Of a DNA stretch of 64,000 nt, positions 35,234-46,722 are shown piece by piece. The stretch is from positions 38,257,768 to 38,321,767 of the forward strand of contig JACSVZ010000009.1 in the NCBI GenBank assembly GCA_014706295.1, in the 5' to 3' direction. Every line of letters begins with the position of its first letter. Positions within the stretch are counted from its first letter, which is position 1. Under the pieces are notes generated by a model that saw only the letters and a list, made by a program, of their open reading frames with translations, was not told the origin of the DNA and searched no databases. Origin of the DNA: Lycocorax pyrrhopterus obiensis (taxonomy: Eukaryota > Chordata > Aves > Passeriformes > Paradisaeidae). The position numbers were made by a program, and so were the translations under genes.

Positions 35234-35958
35234 TGGGACATTCCGGGACATTCCCAGTGGCAGGGATGGGACATCCCAGGACATTCCCAGTGGCAGGGAT
35301 GGGATGTTCCAGGACATTCCCGGTGGCAGGCAGGGGATGGGACGTTCCAGGACATTCCCAGTGGCAGGGATGGGACATTCCAGGACATTCCCAGTGGCAG
35401 GCAGGGATGGGACGTTCCAGGACATTCCCAGTGGCAGGCAGGGGATGGGACGTTCCAGGACATTCCCAGTGGCAGGGATGGGACATTCCAGGATATTCCC
35501 AGTGGCAGGCAGGGATGGTACGTTCCAGGACATTCCCAGTGGCAGGGATGGGATGTTCCAGGACATTCCCAGTGGCAGGCAGGGGATGGGACATTCCAGG
35601 ACATTCCCAGTGGCAGGGATGGGACATTCCAGGCTATTCCCAGTGGCAGGGATGGGACGTTCCAGGACATTCCCAGTGGCAGGCAGGGATGGGACATTCC
35701 AGGACATTCCCAGTGGCAGGGATGGGACGTTCCAGGACATTCCCAGTGGCAGGCAGGGATGGGACATTCCAGGATATTCCCAGTGGCAGAGATGGGACGT
35801 TCCAGGACATTCCCAGTGGCAGGGATGGGACATTCCAGGACATTCCCAGTGGCAGGCAGGGATGGGACATTCCAGGACATTGCCAGTGGCAGGGATGGGA
35901 CATTCCAGGACATTCCCAGTGGCAGGCAGGGATGGGACGTTCCAGGACATTCCCAGTG
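35234..35958. repeat. 33/37-bp minisatellite, 21 units
   Basis: Each unit carries GGGATGGGACATTCCAGG (or GGGACGTTCC, GGGATGTTCC), then ACATTCCCAGTGGCA. Units ending in GGCA are 33 bp; those ending in GGCAGGCA are 37 bp, and a few have one extra G. Counting by eye gives 21 units, with 33 and 37 alternating in the right half, an incipient higher-order pattern. Neither strand has stops in the unit, so several long open frames appear on both strands; they are artefacts. Confidence 0.95.
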
Positions 35959-36364
35959 CAGCCGTGGGAGCTCAGCCCGCTCCGCCTGCCCGCGGTTCTC
36001 CCGGAGCGTTTGGAACTTCGTGGGAGGGAATGTGGCTGGAGAAATATCAACATGCCACGAGCAAATCCGCTTCGTTAGGGAGCAGGGTTTGGGTTTTTTT
36101 GTGTTGGCGGGAGGCTGAACTGTGGTGTTTGTGTGCTTGGGGTGGAGGAGGGAGGGATCTGTGCGCTGTGTCTGAGCAGCAGGGAGCAGCTGGGTAATGT
36201 GGGATGGAAATCCATCAAAATGGGAAAGATGGGGAAAAGAAAAACCCCCCAAAAGCTGGGTTTGCTGTCCCACAGCCACCCCTGGCTTGCTGGAGGAAAT
36301 CCTGGCTGGAATGCTGTGCTGAGGTGCACAGGAGTGGCTGTGGGAAGTGATGCCACGGCAAGGG

Positions 36365-36606
36365 TAGCTTTAGATGGGATATTGGGAATTGGGAATTCCT
36401 GGCTGGGAGCACGGGGAGGCCCTGGGATGGAATTCCCAGAGCAGCTGTGGCTGCCCCTGGATCCCTGGCAGTGCCCAAGGCCAGGTTGGACATTGGGGCT
36501 GGGAGCACCCTGGGACAGTGGGAGGTGTCCCTGCCCACGGCAGGGGTGGGATGGGATGGGATTTAAGGTCTCTTCCAACCCAAACCACGCTGGAATTCTG
36601 TGATTC
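36365..36606 (+). repeat. CR1 LINE 3' fragment
   Basis: GATGGGATATTGGGAATTGG to CAAACCACGCTGGAATTCTG in sense, ending in the short tail TGTGATTCC. Confidence 0.9.
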
Positions 36607-36779
36607 CTCTTCAGGGGATGCTGTGATTTGAGGAGGGGGCATTTCCCTGTTCCTTCACTGCCGCAGTTCCCTGGTCTGGCAGCTGAGGATGCCCAGCCTG
36701 TGACGAGCCAAGTGATCTTTTCTACCACGTTTTTACCATGTTAGGATTAGTTATTAGGAATATTTTTCCACTCTTTGCA

Positions 36780-36936
36780 GAATTTCTCAGATTTATTGAT
36801 CTCATCCACCCTCTTTTCATTCTATCTTTTTTTGTGCTTGGGAAAGGATATTTTCCTTTCCCTTTTTTTTCCTATTTGGAGCCTGGTGTGTGGCAGGGCG
36901 TCCCTGACTCCCCTCACTCTTTCTTCACCTTTTTAG
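36780..36936. repeat. Dispersed local duplication, copy 1
   Basis: 157 bp starting GAATTTCTCAGATTTATTG and ending CTTTCTTCACCTTTTTA; a copy lies at 39304-39462 in the same orientation. Differences are about one base in fifteen plus small indels in T runs. Confidence 0.9.
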
Positions 36937-39303
36937 GTTTTTGACTGGAGCAGCCTTTCGCAGCAGCTGGGATCTCTGAGCAGTCTCCTGTTCCTGCCAG
37001 GAGAACCCAGTGGTGTCTTGCCGTTGTTCCCTGGTGTGTTTGTGCAGATCTTGTGTAGCTCTGATGCCATTTTCCCTGCTTTTGTGTCACATTCTGGTCT
37101 CTGGAAAATGTCACCAAATGTTTCAGCTGAATGAGAAATCGGAATACAAGCCTTTGGTTTTGGGTGAGCTGCCTGCCATCACTGCTCCCTCAGGGTTCGG
37201 GATCCCTCAGGGATGGCTCTGGACTCTTCCCAGGGCAGGACTGTATCCCACAGGCTTATCCAGGTGTTAATGTCATCCCTCAGCTCCCATGCAACACTGG
37301 AACTCCTGTAAAATAAAAAAGGCTTCATTTTACTCTAAATAAAACAATAGCTGTACTTACAAACCTGTCTGAACAGGCTGTTCAGGTAGTGTTTTACACT
37401 GGATTCTTGCCTTCCTTCCCTCTGTTCAGTGCTGAACCCCTCAGCTCACATGAAAATGTAAAACTTTCTCTTTTTTTTTTTCCATTTTAATAGGCAACAT
37501 CTTTTTCCCAGACTCCCTGGGTTGTGGTAGCACCACATTGTGCAGGGTTTGTGTTTCATGAGCAACCATTTCACTTGGTCATACCCAATTTAAGTTCTAG
37601 GCAGTTTTTTACTGGTCTTTCACTTAGCAGTTAAATCATCTGGAAAACAGATCTGAGTTTTTTACATTGTGTGGGTTTTTTTCTGAGGTAAAACCAGTCT
37701 GAAAATCACCATAAGTGCTCTTCAGTGTGCAGGGCTGGAATGATGTCCCCCCTCAGCGTGGGATACGGCAGGAACAGTTTAATAGTTTTTAAAATTCGAT
37801 GTAATCAGGGCAGTGACTTGGGTTTGGCTGTCAGTGGTTGATTAAATGCCACAGATTGGTGCTTTTTACCTTCATGTGAGAGCTTCCCTTTCCTTAGAAC
37901 GGCATTCCAGCCTCAAATAGGATGTTATCAAATCCCATAGATCGGATCCTCAAAAATCCCTTTTCAACATCAAGGGATTCCTGTTAACTTCTGCATCAGG
38001 AAGCCAGGAAAGCCTCAAATGAGACTGAATAAACCCCATTATCCCAGTTTTTGTGCGTAAGATGGATGGAATAATAGGAAAAGCAGAGCTTTGTGCCTGG
38101 ATCCCGTTTCTTCCTGGGAAATGAGTTGGGAGAGTCGAGTGGGATGGAGGCAGTGCTTCCAGCAGAAGGATTGATGCTAATTGACAGCTGATGGATCAGC
38201 AATTTTCCAAAGGAAAATGGGGAGCGGGCAGCCTCACGTCCTGCAGGCTGAAATGGGATCATTTGGAGTAGAAAATGCTGGGAGAAACAAAGCACGAGCC
38301 CATTCCAAGATAGCACGGGAGTGCTAAAAAATGCAGGAATTGTGTAGGATTTGGTAATTTGACAGATCCACGTGGGATGGTCAGAAATGCTGCTGCCCCA
38401 AGCCAGTCACGTTTCTCGCCCAACCAAAGAGATTTTTGTCTCTGGAAATGTCTCGTTTCGGGAGTGACTTCCAGCTCTCCAAGTGAAGTGTTATTTTTGT
38501 CTTTACGTAGGAATATTAGAGCTGGAATTCCAGCAGGGGTGTGAGGATTCGTGAGGGACGGACGCCTGGAATGGGTGTTAGATGGAGATGCTTTATCTTG
38601 GGTGTTGGCATTTAGGGGAGAGTTCTGTAATCCGGTTTTTAGGAGGTGATGCAGGAAAAGGGAAGGAGCTGGGGATGAAACCAGGATTCCTCGATCCAGG
38701 GAGTTATTTGGGAGCTAGGGAAGAGCAGATCTCCTTGCTGGGTGCTGTGTGCCAGGTTTTGTGTGCCAGGGGGCTGCAGAGTGCAGGTGAGAGACTGGAA
38801 TTCCTGCTGAACATAGAAAAGGCCGGAGAGTTTTTATTTGGGATTTTATGACCCTGGTGCTCTTGGTAGAAGATGGAACTTGGAGCAACCTCTGCTGCCA
38901 GCGCAGGGGACAACCCTGAGGTGACAGCCCTTCCTCAGCGCAGCCCAGAGAGGTGCTGGTCCCCAAAATCCCTGGAGAGATGGATTTATCCCCCAGCCTG
39001 CCCGAGGGATCATCCAGGAGCACGTGGGTGTGTGAGGGAGAAGCTGGGATTGTCCTCACCAGGGTGGGTGTGCAGCAGCACGATGGCTTTTCCCCTTAGC
39101 TGCTTCTGAGGATTTCCTAAAGCTGTTAAAAACAGGGGGAAAAAGGGAATCCAGCTGTTCCCAAGCAGTGAATGAGCTGGGAGTGAGCAGGACTGTTCTG
39201 TGGTATTTAATGCTCACCTTGTTCGTCACTTGCAGCACAACCTGGGCAGTTCATTTGAAGGTTTGAGATAGAACAGATTTGCTGTTGTCTCATCCCGTGT
39301 GTT

Positions 39304-39462
39304 GAATTTCTCAGATTTATTGATCTCAGACACCCTCTTTTCATTCTATTTTTTTTTGGAGCTTGGGAAAGGATATTTTTCTTTCCCTTTTTTTTCCCAT
39401 TTGGAGCCTGGTGTGTGGCAGGGCATCCCTGACTCCCCTCACGCTTTCTTCACCTTTTTAAG
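39304..39462. repeat. Dispersed local duplication, copy 2
   Basis: Same segment as 36780-36936 (AGCCTGGTGTGTGGCAGGGC near its right half). Flanks differ, and no terminal repeats or target-site duplication are obvious. Confidence 0.9.
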
Positions 39463-39780
39463 TGCTCAAGACTCTTGAATTGTAAATATTTTGATGCCTT
39501 TTTGGATCTAGTTCTGTGAAACCCTTCCTGATGCTGGAATAATTCATGTTTACTGTTGTTTGTGGCACCTCTCACCTCTTCATTTTCTCCATCCCAGCAG
39601 TTTTTTAGATTTTTCTTCTTTTATGCTTTACTCCAACCTGAATCTGAAGATGGAGGAGTTTAACTCATCCCATCTCGGTGTATTTTGAGCCAAGGCGGTT
39701 GGTGAGCCCAGCGTGGCTCCTGATAATGCTCCTTTATTTTGTGTATTCCCTTCCCTTGGCCACCTCCCTTCCAGTGGTTG

Positions 39781-39973
39781 TCTTCTCCTCCTTCTCCTCC
39801 TTCTCCTCCTCCTTCTCCTCCTCCTCCTCCTTCTCCTCCTCCTTCTCCTCCTTCTCCTCCTTCTCCTTCTCCTTCTCCTTCTCCTTCTCCTTCTCCTTCT
39901 CCTTCTCCTTCTCCTTCTCCTTCTCCTTCTCCTTCTCCTTCTCCTTCTCCTTCTCCTTCTCCTTCTCCTTCTC
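39781..39973. repeat. (CTCCTT)n polypyrimidine microsatellite
   Basis: About 190 bp of pure C/T: irregular CTC/CTT mixture to about 39862, then roughly 18 clean TTCTCC hexamers. The poly-Leu, Ser/Phe, Pro/Ser and poly-Arg frames across it are translation artefacts. It is CU-rich in FMNL2 pre-mRNA. Confidence 0.97.
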
Positions 39974-40347
39974 ATCCCTGGTCTGGCCTGAGCTAGGAGA
40001 GCTTCTTTTCCATAACTTAATCCCCCTCTGCCTGAATCAATCCAGTTTTTTTTTTGCTTGCAGACAGTATTATCCCTGCTTGTCTGCCTTCAATATTCCA
40101 CAGGTTTACCTGCGTGCCCCTTAAGTAGCTTAGGGATAAAAATGAGGATCATTTCCCAGTAATTTCCTGGTGACTCAATTAAGCTTTAGTTGCTGCAGTA
40201 ATTCAGTGCCAGGGTTAATTTATGGCACGATCAGCCAGGGAGCCTCGGAGGAGCCTGGAACGCTCCTGGAGCTTCTCTGGATGGGAAGGAGCCACCACGA
40301 GCTCCAGGCAGGAATGTGCTGCCCATGGAGGGGACAGCTGTGACTTG

Positions 40348-40512
40348 GAATCATGGAATGGTTTGGGATGGGAGGGACGTTAAGGATTTTCCAGTGCTAC
40401 CAGGAATTCCTTCCCAATATCCCATCCATCCCTGCCCTCTGGCAGTGGGAATCCATCCCCTGTGTCCTGTCTGTCCTGTCACTCTCTCCCTGACCCAAAG
40501 TCCCTCTCCAGG
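40348..40512 (-). repeat. CR1 LINE 3' fragment with internal deletion
   Basis: TTGGAATCATGGAATGGTTT starts the antisense tail; at about 40402 the sequence jumps from the first 60 bp directly to AGGAATTCCTTCCCAATATC, skipping the middle of the 3' UTR. Confidence 0.88.
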
Positions 40513-41329
40513 GGATTTGCATCTTGCAAGTGCACCTGCAAATCCAGGATATTTTCCCATTTATAGCCAAGGCTCAGCCTGTGTTTTCCCAGTGGGCTGG
40601 CAGCGAGTTGGGAGCCAGCAGGGAACCGCTCAGCCAGGCAAGGCTGCTCTCCCTGCACCGTTCCCATCGGATTCAGCTCCGGCCGTCGTTCCCTTTTTGC
40701 TGGAAGCCGACTTAAACCCAGCCTAATGTAAGGACGAGCGGCTCTGGCCCGCAGGTGTTTGACATGAATCACGCTGCTTGTCCTTATTCCTCAGCTGGGG
40801 TTAACTCCTGGCCTCTGGAAGGTAAAGATGGGCTTTTTATTGCTCCGGAGGCCGCGTTGTCGAGCTGGAGCCACGGGTGGATGCAGCGGGATGAGCGCTG
40901 GAGCGCCCAGCAGCTGCCTGGGGAGCAGCACGATGTGCAGCAAGAGGCTGGGTCCCACCGAGATGAACACAGCTCTGCGTTTGCCCTGGGTGCTTTGGAA
41001 CGGGGCCTCTCCTCCCCAGCACTCCCAGGAGGTGGGAATTTACACCGATGGAGAATATCTTGGCCGAGCACTCCCGGCAGTGCTCTTCCCTGCCTGGTTT
41101 TGGAGGAGAAATCTCCATAAATTTCTTAGGAGGCAGGAGCACTAATGGCACATGACAACTGCAAAGCAGCAATAATCATCTTCCTGGGCATTCGTTTAGG
41201 GAAGGGATTGGAAAAGCTTAGGAGGCCTAAAATCCAGGATGTTTCCAGGCTCAGCTTTCCCGTTTGCCTGGTGCTTGTGGGGCTCACCTGGCCTTTAAAG
41301 TAGGGCTTTGCCAGACCTAGACTGGTGCA

Positions 41330-41445
41330 GGAATAGATGCATAAATATAAGCATGTGTAATTAACAGTTGATTGTTTAATGCTTTTATTGTGGCAGTATT
41401 TGGAGTACTAATAGATGAGGATAATTAATCCAATTGAATGGGTGT
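41330..41445. promoter_or_regulatory. Candidate non-coding element, AT-rich homeodomain motifs
   Basis: TGTAATTAACAGTTGATTG, GGATAATTAATCCAATTGAA and TTTTATTGTGG within about 110 bp of unique intron sequence. AATTAATCCAATT contains a bicoid/OTX-like TAATCC. Confidence 0.25.
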
Positions 41446-42954
41446 CCTTACAAAAATCATCCCAGCAAATGGTTTTTAATGCAGCCTAAAACACAGCAAA
41501 ACACGTGAAATTAATTTTGGTTTTTCAATTCCTCAAACTTCCACGACATCACCCCCAAATTTAGGCTTGTCAGGGCAAAATGCTCCATGCTGGGAGCTGT
41601 TCATTGACTCTGCGCTGGAATAAATCCCAATAAATTGTAATAAATCACAGGTTTTGGCAGTGTTGTTTAGGCTCAGCTGTACAGCAGGGAATTGGCACCA
41701 CAGCCTTGGCTTTGGAAGCAGTTTTTGGGGAGGATGGGACACAAGTGGTTAAGGGCAAAATAAGAGAAATTCAGGGGGGGGAAAAGGGCAGTGAAAAAGA
41801 ACAACTCCATTATTTGGGGCTGTATTTATTTATTGAGGCTTGGTGTGGTTTGGCCTGTTTGTAGGAGTGGAGCTGCTGGAGAGACACTTCCCTGAGTGCT
41901 GCTTTTGGTGCCTGAGGAAGGTGTTCATCAGGAAAATGGAACTTGGGAAGTAAATTAATTTAATTGCCGTTCAGGTTTTCGGCATGGGGAGGGAATAATC
42001 ACAATAATTCCACTCAGCTGAAGCCCATGGATGGCATCTCTTGGCAGGGGATAGGTCGGGGCACCCGGAGAGCGCCTGAGTTCAGAGAGTTCCTGCACTC
42101 TGGGGCAGGTTTTTCTGGGCTTCAGCCACTTTGGGACAGAAATTCCCCCCTAATTAGGCTTTATTCCTCCTCTGGCCATCTGTTCATGGAGCCTTCCCTG
42201 GGCTGCAGACCCTGCTCCGGCTCCACGGAGACCCTGGCTGGCTCTCAGCCCTTGTGGGAGCTGAAACAGACCTGATGGGGGGGTTTTAGTGCCCTGAACC
42301 TGGGAGCAGCTCCCACAAGGGCTTTTGGATGGACTTAATTCCATGTGGGCAAGAAAAGGCTCCCAAGACGCCCTGACAGGGAGTTAAAAACAGCTTGGGG
42401 AGACAAAGGCGCTTTCCCAGCCTCAGACTGCCCGGCTCTGGCTCCTTGGCTTTTTGGGGAATGCCAGGGCTCTCTTCTCTCCCTCTGCCACCTTTTAAGC
42501 TCTGGGTTTTCTGTCCAAACCCAGCTCCCAGACAAGGAGTGCTTTTGGGATGTGTGGGGCACTGTTTTTCCAGAAAAAAACCCTGTTGTCCTAAGCTTGG
42601 GGGGGAAATCTCAGTGCTGGTGTTGCTTGAGAAAGGGAAGCCAGGAATCTGGGAAGGTTTCACCTTCCTGATCTTCTGTGCCCGCCCCTAAGCCCTGCTC
42701 AGTTTGGGTAGGGTTATATTCCAAGGGACAGGAATACCCTCTGCACATTCCCTGCCTGTCCAGGTCACAGAAAGCTTCCAGTGTGGGTTTGTTTTCCTGT
42801 CAAATATTGGGCCTGAACGTGCCTGGAAGACTCCTGCCCCGGGAGGCTGGAGATGTGTTTAATAATGATATTTTTGTAAAAATTTGTATAGTTCTCTTTG
42901 CCATTGTTACGGAGTCATTTTATTCTCAGCTTCAATCTGAAAGTGAGCAGGGTT

Positions 42955-43186
42955 AGATGGGATTTTGGGAAGGAATTCCTGGTTCTGAGGGAGGTGAGGC
43001 CCTGGCACAGGGTGCCCAGAGCAGCTGTGGCTGCCCCTGGATCCCTGGCAGTGCCCAAGGCCAGGCTGGACAGGGCTTGGAGCAGCCTGGGACAGTGGGA
43101 GGTGTCCCTGCCATGGCAGGAGTGGGATGAGATAATCCTTAATGTCCTTTCCAAGCCAATCCATTCTGGAATTCCATGATTGAAAG
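42955..43186 (+). repeat. CR1 LINE 3' fragment
   Basis: TTAGATGGGATTTTGGGAAG to CATTCTGGAATTCCATGATT in sense. Forms an inverted pair with the copy at 43447. Confidence 0.9.
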
Positions 43187-43446
43187 TTTTACAGTGCTAT
43201 TGTTAATTCATGGTAAGGAGCAAATCCTTCAGGAGCTGAGTCCAGCACAGCTGCTTTGGGGGTGAATTTTGCTGGGAGCCCTCCCTGTGTTTTCAAGGGA
43301 ATTCTCACAACTTGAACTTTTTTTTTTTTTACTAGAAACTTTTCAGTTTCTTTCATGATCCCTGCAGATAAAAAAAAATAAGGGAAAGAGCAAAATCAAG
43401 AGTTGGGTACCCAAAGGTTTGTAGGTGGTTAGACACAGTGATAGCA

Positions 43447-43576
43447 ATCATGGAATGGTTTTGGTTGGAAGGGATCTTAAATCCCATGGGCAGGGACACC
43501 TTCCACTATCCCAGGGTGCTCCAAGCCCCATCCAATCCGGCCTGGAGCATTCCCAGGGATCCAGGGGCAGCCGGAA
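43447..43576 (-). repeat. CR1 LINE 3' fragment
   Basis: CAATCATGGAATGGTTTTGG to CCAGGGATCCAGGGGCAGCC; about 12 bp are missing before CATGGGCAGGGACACC. Antisense, 260 bp from the sense copy to its left. Confidence 0.88.
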
Positions 43577-43749
43577 CACCGTTGTGGTGTTACCTTTTCT
43601 CATAAAGAGGACGTTGTGCCAAGCCCTGTGACTTCCAAAATCCCCATTACACGGAAGGCTGGTGGGGTCAGTGGTGGAGCTGCCTTCCTGCTGCCTCGGG
43701 ATTGGGACCAGCTGGAGCAGCCACCTGCTCCGAGCCCGAGGCCAGCTCT

Positions 43750-43808
43750 GGAATTATCAGCCATCCCTGGAATTACCAGCCATCCCTGGAATTATCAGCC
43801 ATCCCTGG
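43750..43808. repeat. 19-bp tandem repeat, 3 units
   Basis: AATTATCAGCCATCCCTGG repeated three times with one T/C change in the middle unit. Confidence 0.92.
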
Positions 43809-43809
43809 A

Positions 43810-45105
43810 GCCGCATTCCTGGGGGTCCTGTCACCCCTGTGGAGCAGCCAAGGTGGTGGTGCCAGCCCAGAGCACTGCAAAAAATGCTGTGTTTCCAGTG
43901 CTCAGCAGCAGCAGCAGGGCCTGGCTTCAGCAGGGAATGGAAGCACTTTCCCTAAATGAGTTCTCTCTGAAAAATACACGAGTTTAGGGTATTTGGGGGA
44001 TTTTTCTTCTTGCTCCCACTCAACAAGAGAGTGAAAAGCTTCTGTTAAGTAAATGTGAGTCTGGCTTTAGTGATCCTTGATCCAGGAATGGTTTTACCGT
44101 GGGATGAGCTGTGCTTTGGCCACCTTTTGTTTGTGAGCATCAAGGAGTAAATTAACACTGCCCAGGGGTCCAAACACACTTCATTTTTCTTGTTACTGTT
44201 GGTATTACTTAATTTTTATTATTATTATAATCATTGTTATACTTGTCTATTAATGTTATTAATAGTTACTGATGATTATTATATATCCAGTTAATTTTTG
44301 GGGGTCTCTCTCAGCAATGCTTTGAGCTGAGCCTCTTTCTTTTCCCAGTCTCTTGCAACACTCCCGTTTTTTAGGACATGACAGATGATGGCACAGCACA
44401 ATCCTTTTTTAATTATATCACTGTGTGTCTTACAACTCCAGACCTCTATAATAAATATTTTAGGCATGCATAGGAAAGCTTTCTATATTCTAGCCTCAGA
44501 GTCAGATTTGTGTACATGCAATTCCTGATTTATTTTCAGGAAGGATGGAAATTTGGTCCCTGTGGTAGCTCCTCTTGAGTAATCAGCCTCATCCTGCATA
44601 TTTCCTGTGTTTTCTTTTTTAGCAGAGCACAGCCTCTTTAGAAGAGCTCCATTTACATTTAATTTGTGTTCGGCTCTGTGTGTATTCCTGGTCAAATTCT
44701 GGTTTGAGTTAACTTTCAGCCAGCTTGGCTGACGTCAGGAGGAGCTGGGTCCGTGGGGCAGGGCAGCTCTCCCTGCTTTGATGCATTTCTTGCTGTCACT
44801 TTTGCTCACGGGGGCAGATCTCTGGTGGTTGCCATTACAAAGAACAGATGCCCCTCATTTCAGACCCAAATTTATTCCTGTCCCACGCGGATCTGGTTTA
44901 TGTCCTGTGATTGTGGCGCTCTGCAAACGCGTTTGTGGTGGGAGGTCGGGAGTCGGGAGCGCGGGCAGTGTTGTGTGTTTAAATTTTGCACTCCCTTAAT
45001 GTTAACAGTTTCTTACTTTGCTCTTTCCACATTTTTCTTTTGGGGTTCTTCAACTCGGGAGAGAACTTGGTTCAGGTTTGTGTGTTTGGGTTTGTCCTGT
45101 GCTTG
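43810..45105 (+). other. Unique, partly AT-rich intronic stretch
   Basis: No gene seen. 44195-44290 is strongly AT-rich (TTATTATTATAATC-like). Short frames only. Confidence 0.55.
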
Positions 45106-45374
45106 GCCAAGGACAAGGGGGAATGGCTTCCCACTGCCAGAGGGCAGGGATGGATGGGATATTGGGAAGGAATTCCTGGCTGGGATGGTGGGGAGGGGCT
45201 GGGATGGATTTCCCAGAGCAGCTGTGGCTGCCCCTGGATCCCTGGCAGTGTCCAAGGCCAGGTTGGAGCAGCCTGGGATGGTGGGAGGTGTCTCTGCCCA
45301 TGGCAGGGGTGGATGGGGTGAACTTTAAGGTCCCTTCCATCCCAAACCATTCCATGATTCCATGATTCCATTTG
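45106..45374 (+). repeat. CR1 LINE 3' fragment with intact tail repeat
   Basis: GGGGGAATGGCTTCCCACTG to CAAACCATTCCATGATTCC, ending in two to three copies of the 8-bp ATTCCATG tail that marks a complete CR1 3' terminus. Confidence 0.93.
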
Positions 45375-45609
45375 GTGACGTATTTTTGGGTGCTGGGACA
45401 CACTTCTGCCACTTTGCAGTGAGGTGGCTTTGCAGCGTGGGCTGAAGGCTGTTCCCTGGCTGGGGACAGATTGCCTGGATGTAAATCTGGAATTCCACCT
45501 TCCAGCTCTGACGCTGTCCCCCTCTGATCCCTGAATTCCGACATGGGGTGAGCTGTGGGTGCCACCTGTGTGCCCGTGGGGATTGAGGGGATTGGGGTGC
45601 ACTGGGCAG

Positions 45610-45971
45610 GGCCAGGAGCAGTGGGATCAGGAGCAGTGAGACCAGGAGCAGTGGGATCAGAAGCAGTGGGACCCGGAGCACTGGGATCAGGAGCAGTGGC
45701 ACCAGGAGCAGTGGGACCAGGAGCAGTGGGACCAGGAGCAGTGGGATCAGAAGCAGTGGGACCAGGAGCAGTGGGACCAGGAGCAGTGGGATCAGGAGTA
45801 GTGGGATCAGGAGCAGTGGGACCAGGAGCAGTGGGATCAGGAGTAGTGGGATCAGGAGCAGTGGGACCAGGAGCAGTGGGATCAGGAGCAGTGGGACCAG
45901 GAGCAGTGGCACCAGGAGCAATGGGACCAGGAGCAGTGGGATCAGGAGCAGTGGGATCAGGAGTAGTGGGA
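45610..45971. repeat. 15-bp minisatellite (CAGGAGCAGTGGGAY), about 24 units
   Basis: Tandem CAGGAGCAGTGGGAC and CAGGAGCAGTGGGAT units, intermixed with rare AGTAGTGGGATC and GGCACC forms. The period is a multiple of 3, so all frames look like repetitive proteins (Gly-Ala-Val-Gly-Pro on plus, Leu/Pro- or Thr/Ala/Pro-rich on minus); these are not genes. Confidence 0.95.
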
Positions 45972-46553
45972 TCCCTCTCCTCTGCTCTTAGGGACATACC
46001 CTCTCCAAACCCACTGTCCCTGGGGCTGCAATCCAGGTTGTTTTCCTGGCTGTGACCTGTGAAGGGGAAGCCCCGAAGGAATAACTCTTCCTTTGGGAGG
46101 GTAACACCTTCCACAGCAGAGATGGCTGGGCCAAACATCCAAAAACCCCAAAAAAGACCTTTTTAACTCTTAAAAATAATTAAGTGCTGCTTTGCATGTG
46201 AGTTCCTGCAGGAGAGCAGGAGGGGATCTGTGACCTTGTTCTCGGTGCCTCTGTGGGAGCTGCTGGGCTCTGTCCTGACTCGACCTTTCCCCGATGGATG
46301 CAGTGGCCCTTTGGGCTCCTGGCACGTGCGGGATCTGCTGGCAGGGCCGGCGCTGGTGCCGTCTGTTGTGCCATTCCTGACACAAATGCTCCCAGCCGAG
46401 GGGTGGCATCCCGCCGGCCGTGCCCTCGGAGCTGGCACAGGGACCTCGGCAGCCACACCAGCACCGCCCTCCCAGCGCCTCCCAGCCTTGGGATGAGGAA
46501 AATGGGGATTCTGGAGGAAGCAGCAACAATCCTGTGCTGGGGGATGTGTTGCA

Positions 46554-46722
46554 GTCATGGAATCACGGAGTGGTTTGGGTTGGAAAAGCCCTCCAAGACT
46601 GAGTCCACCCTTCCCCAGCACTGCCAAGGCCACCCACGTCCCCAAGGGCCGCATCCACGTGGCTTTGAAATCCCTCCAGGGGTGGGAATTCCACCACTTC
46701 CCTGTGCCTGAATGTCAGGATG
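46554..46722 (-). repeat. CR1 LINE 3' fragment, divergent subfamily
   Basis: TCATGGAATCACGGAGTGG, then TTGGAAAAGCCCTCCAAGAC and CCACGTGGCTTTGAAATCCC: antisense tail of a subfamily unlike the common copies. Confidence 0.8.

Noticed and set aside
35098..36279. Long frames on both strands with repeating GRDGTFQDIPS- and GNVLECPIPAC-like peptides
   Set aside because: The 33/37-bp minisatellite lacks stops on both strands; repeat translation only.
39628..39975. Poly-Arg frame (minus) and poly-Leu, Ser/Phe, Pro/Ser frames (plus)
   Set aside because: Pure translation of the (CTCCTT)n tract; no start context, splice signals or domain.
45050..46138. 362-codon minus frame rich in Thr/Ala/Pro, and elastin-like plus frame
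   Set aside because: 15-bp minisatellite joined to a CR1 tail; no conserved domain.
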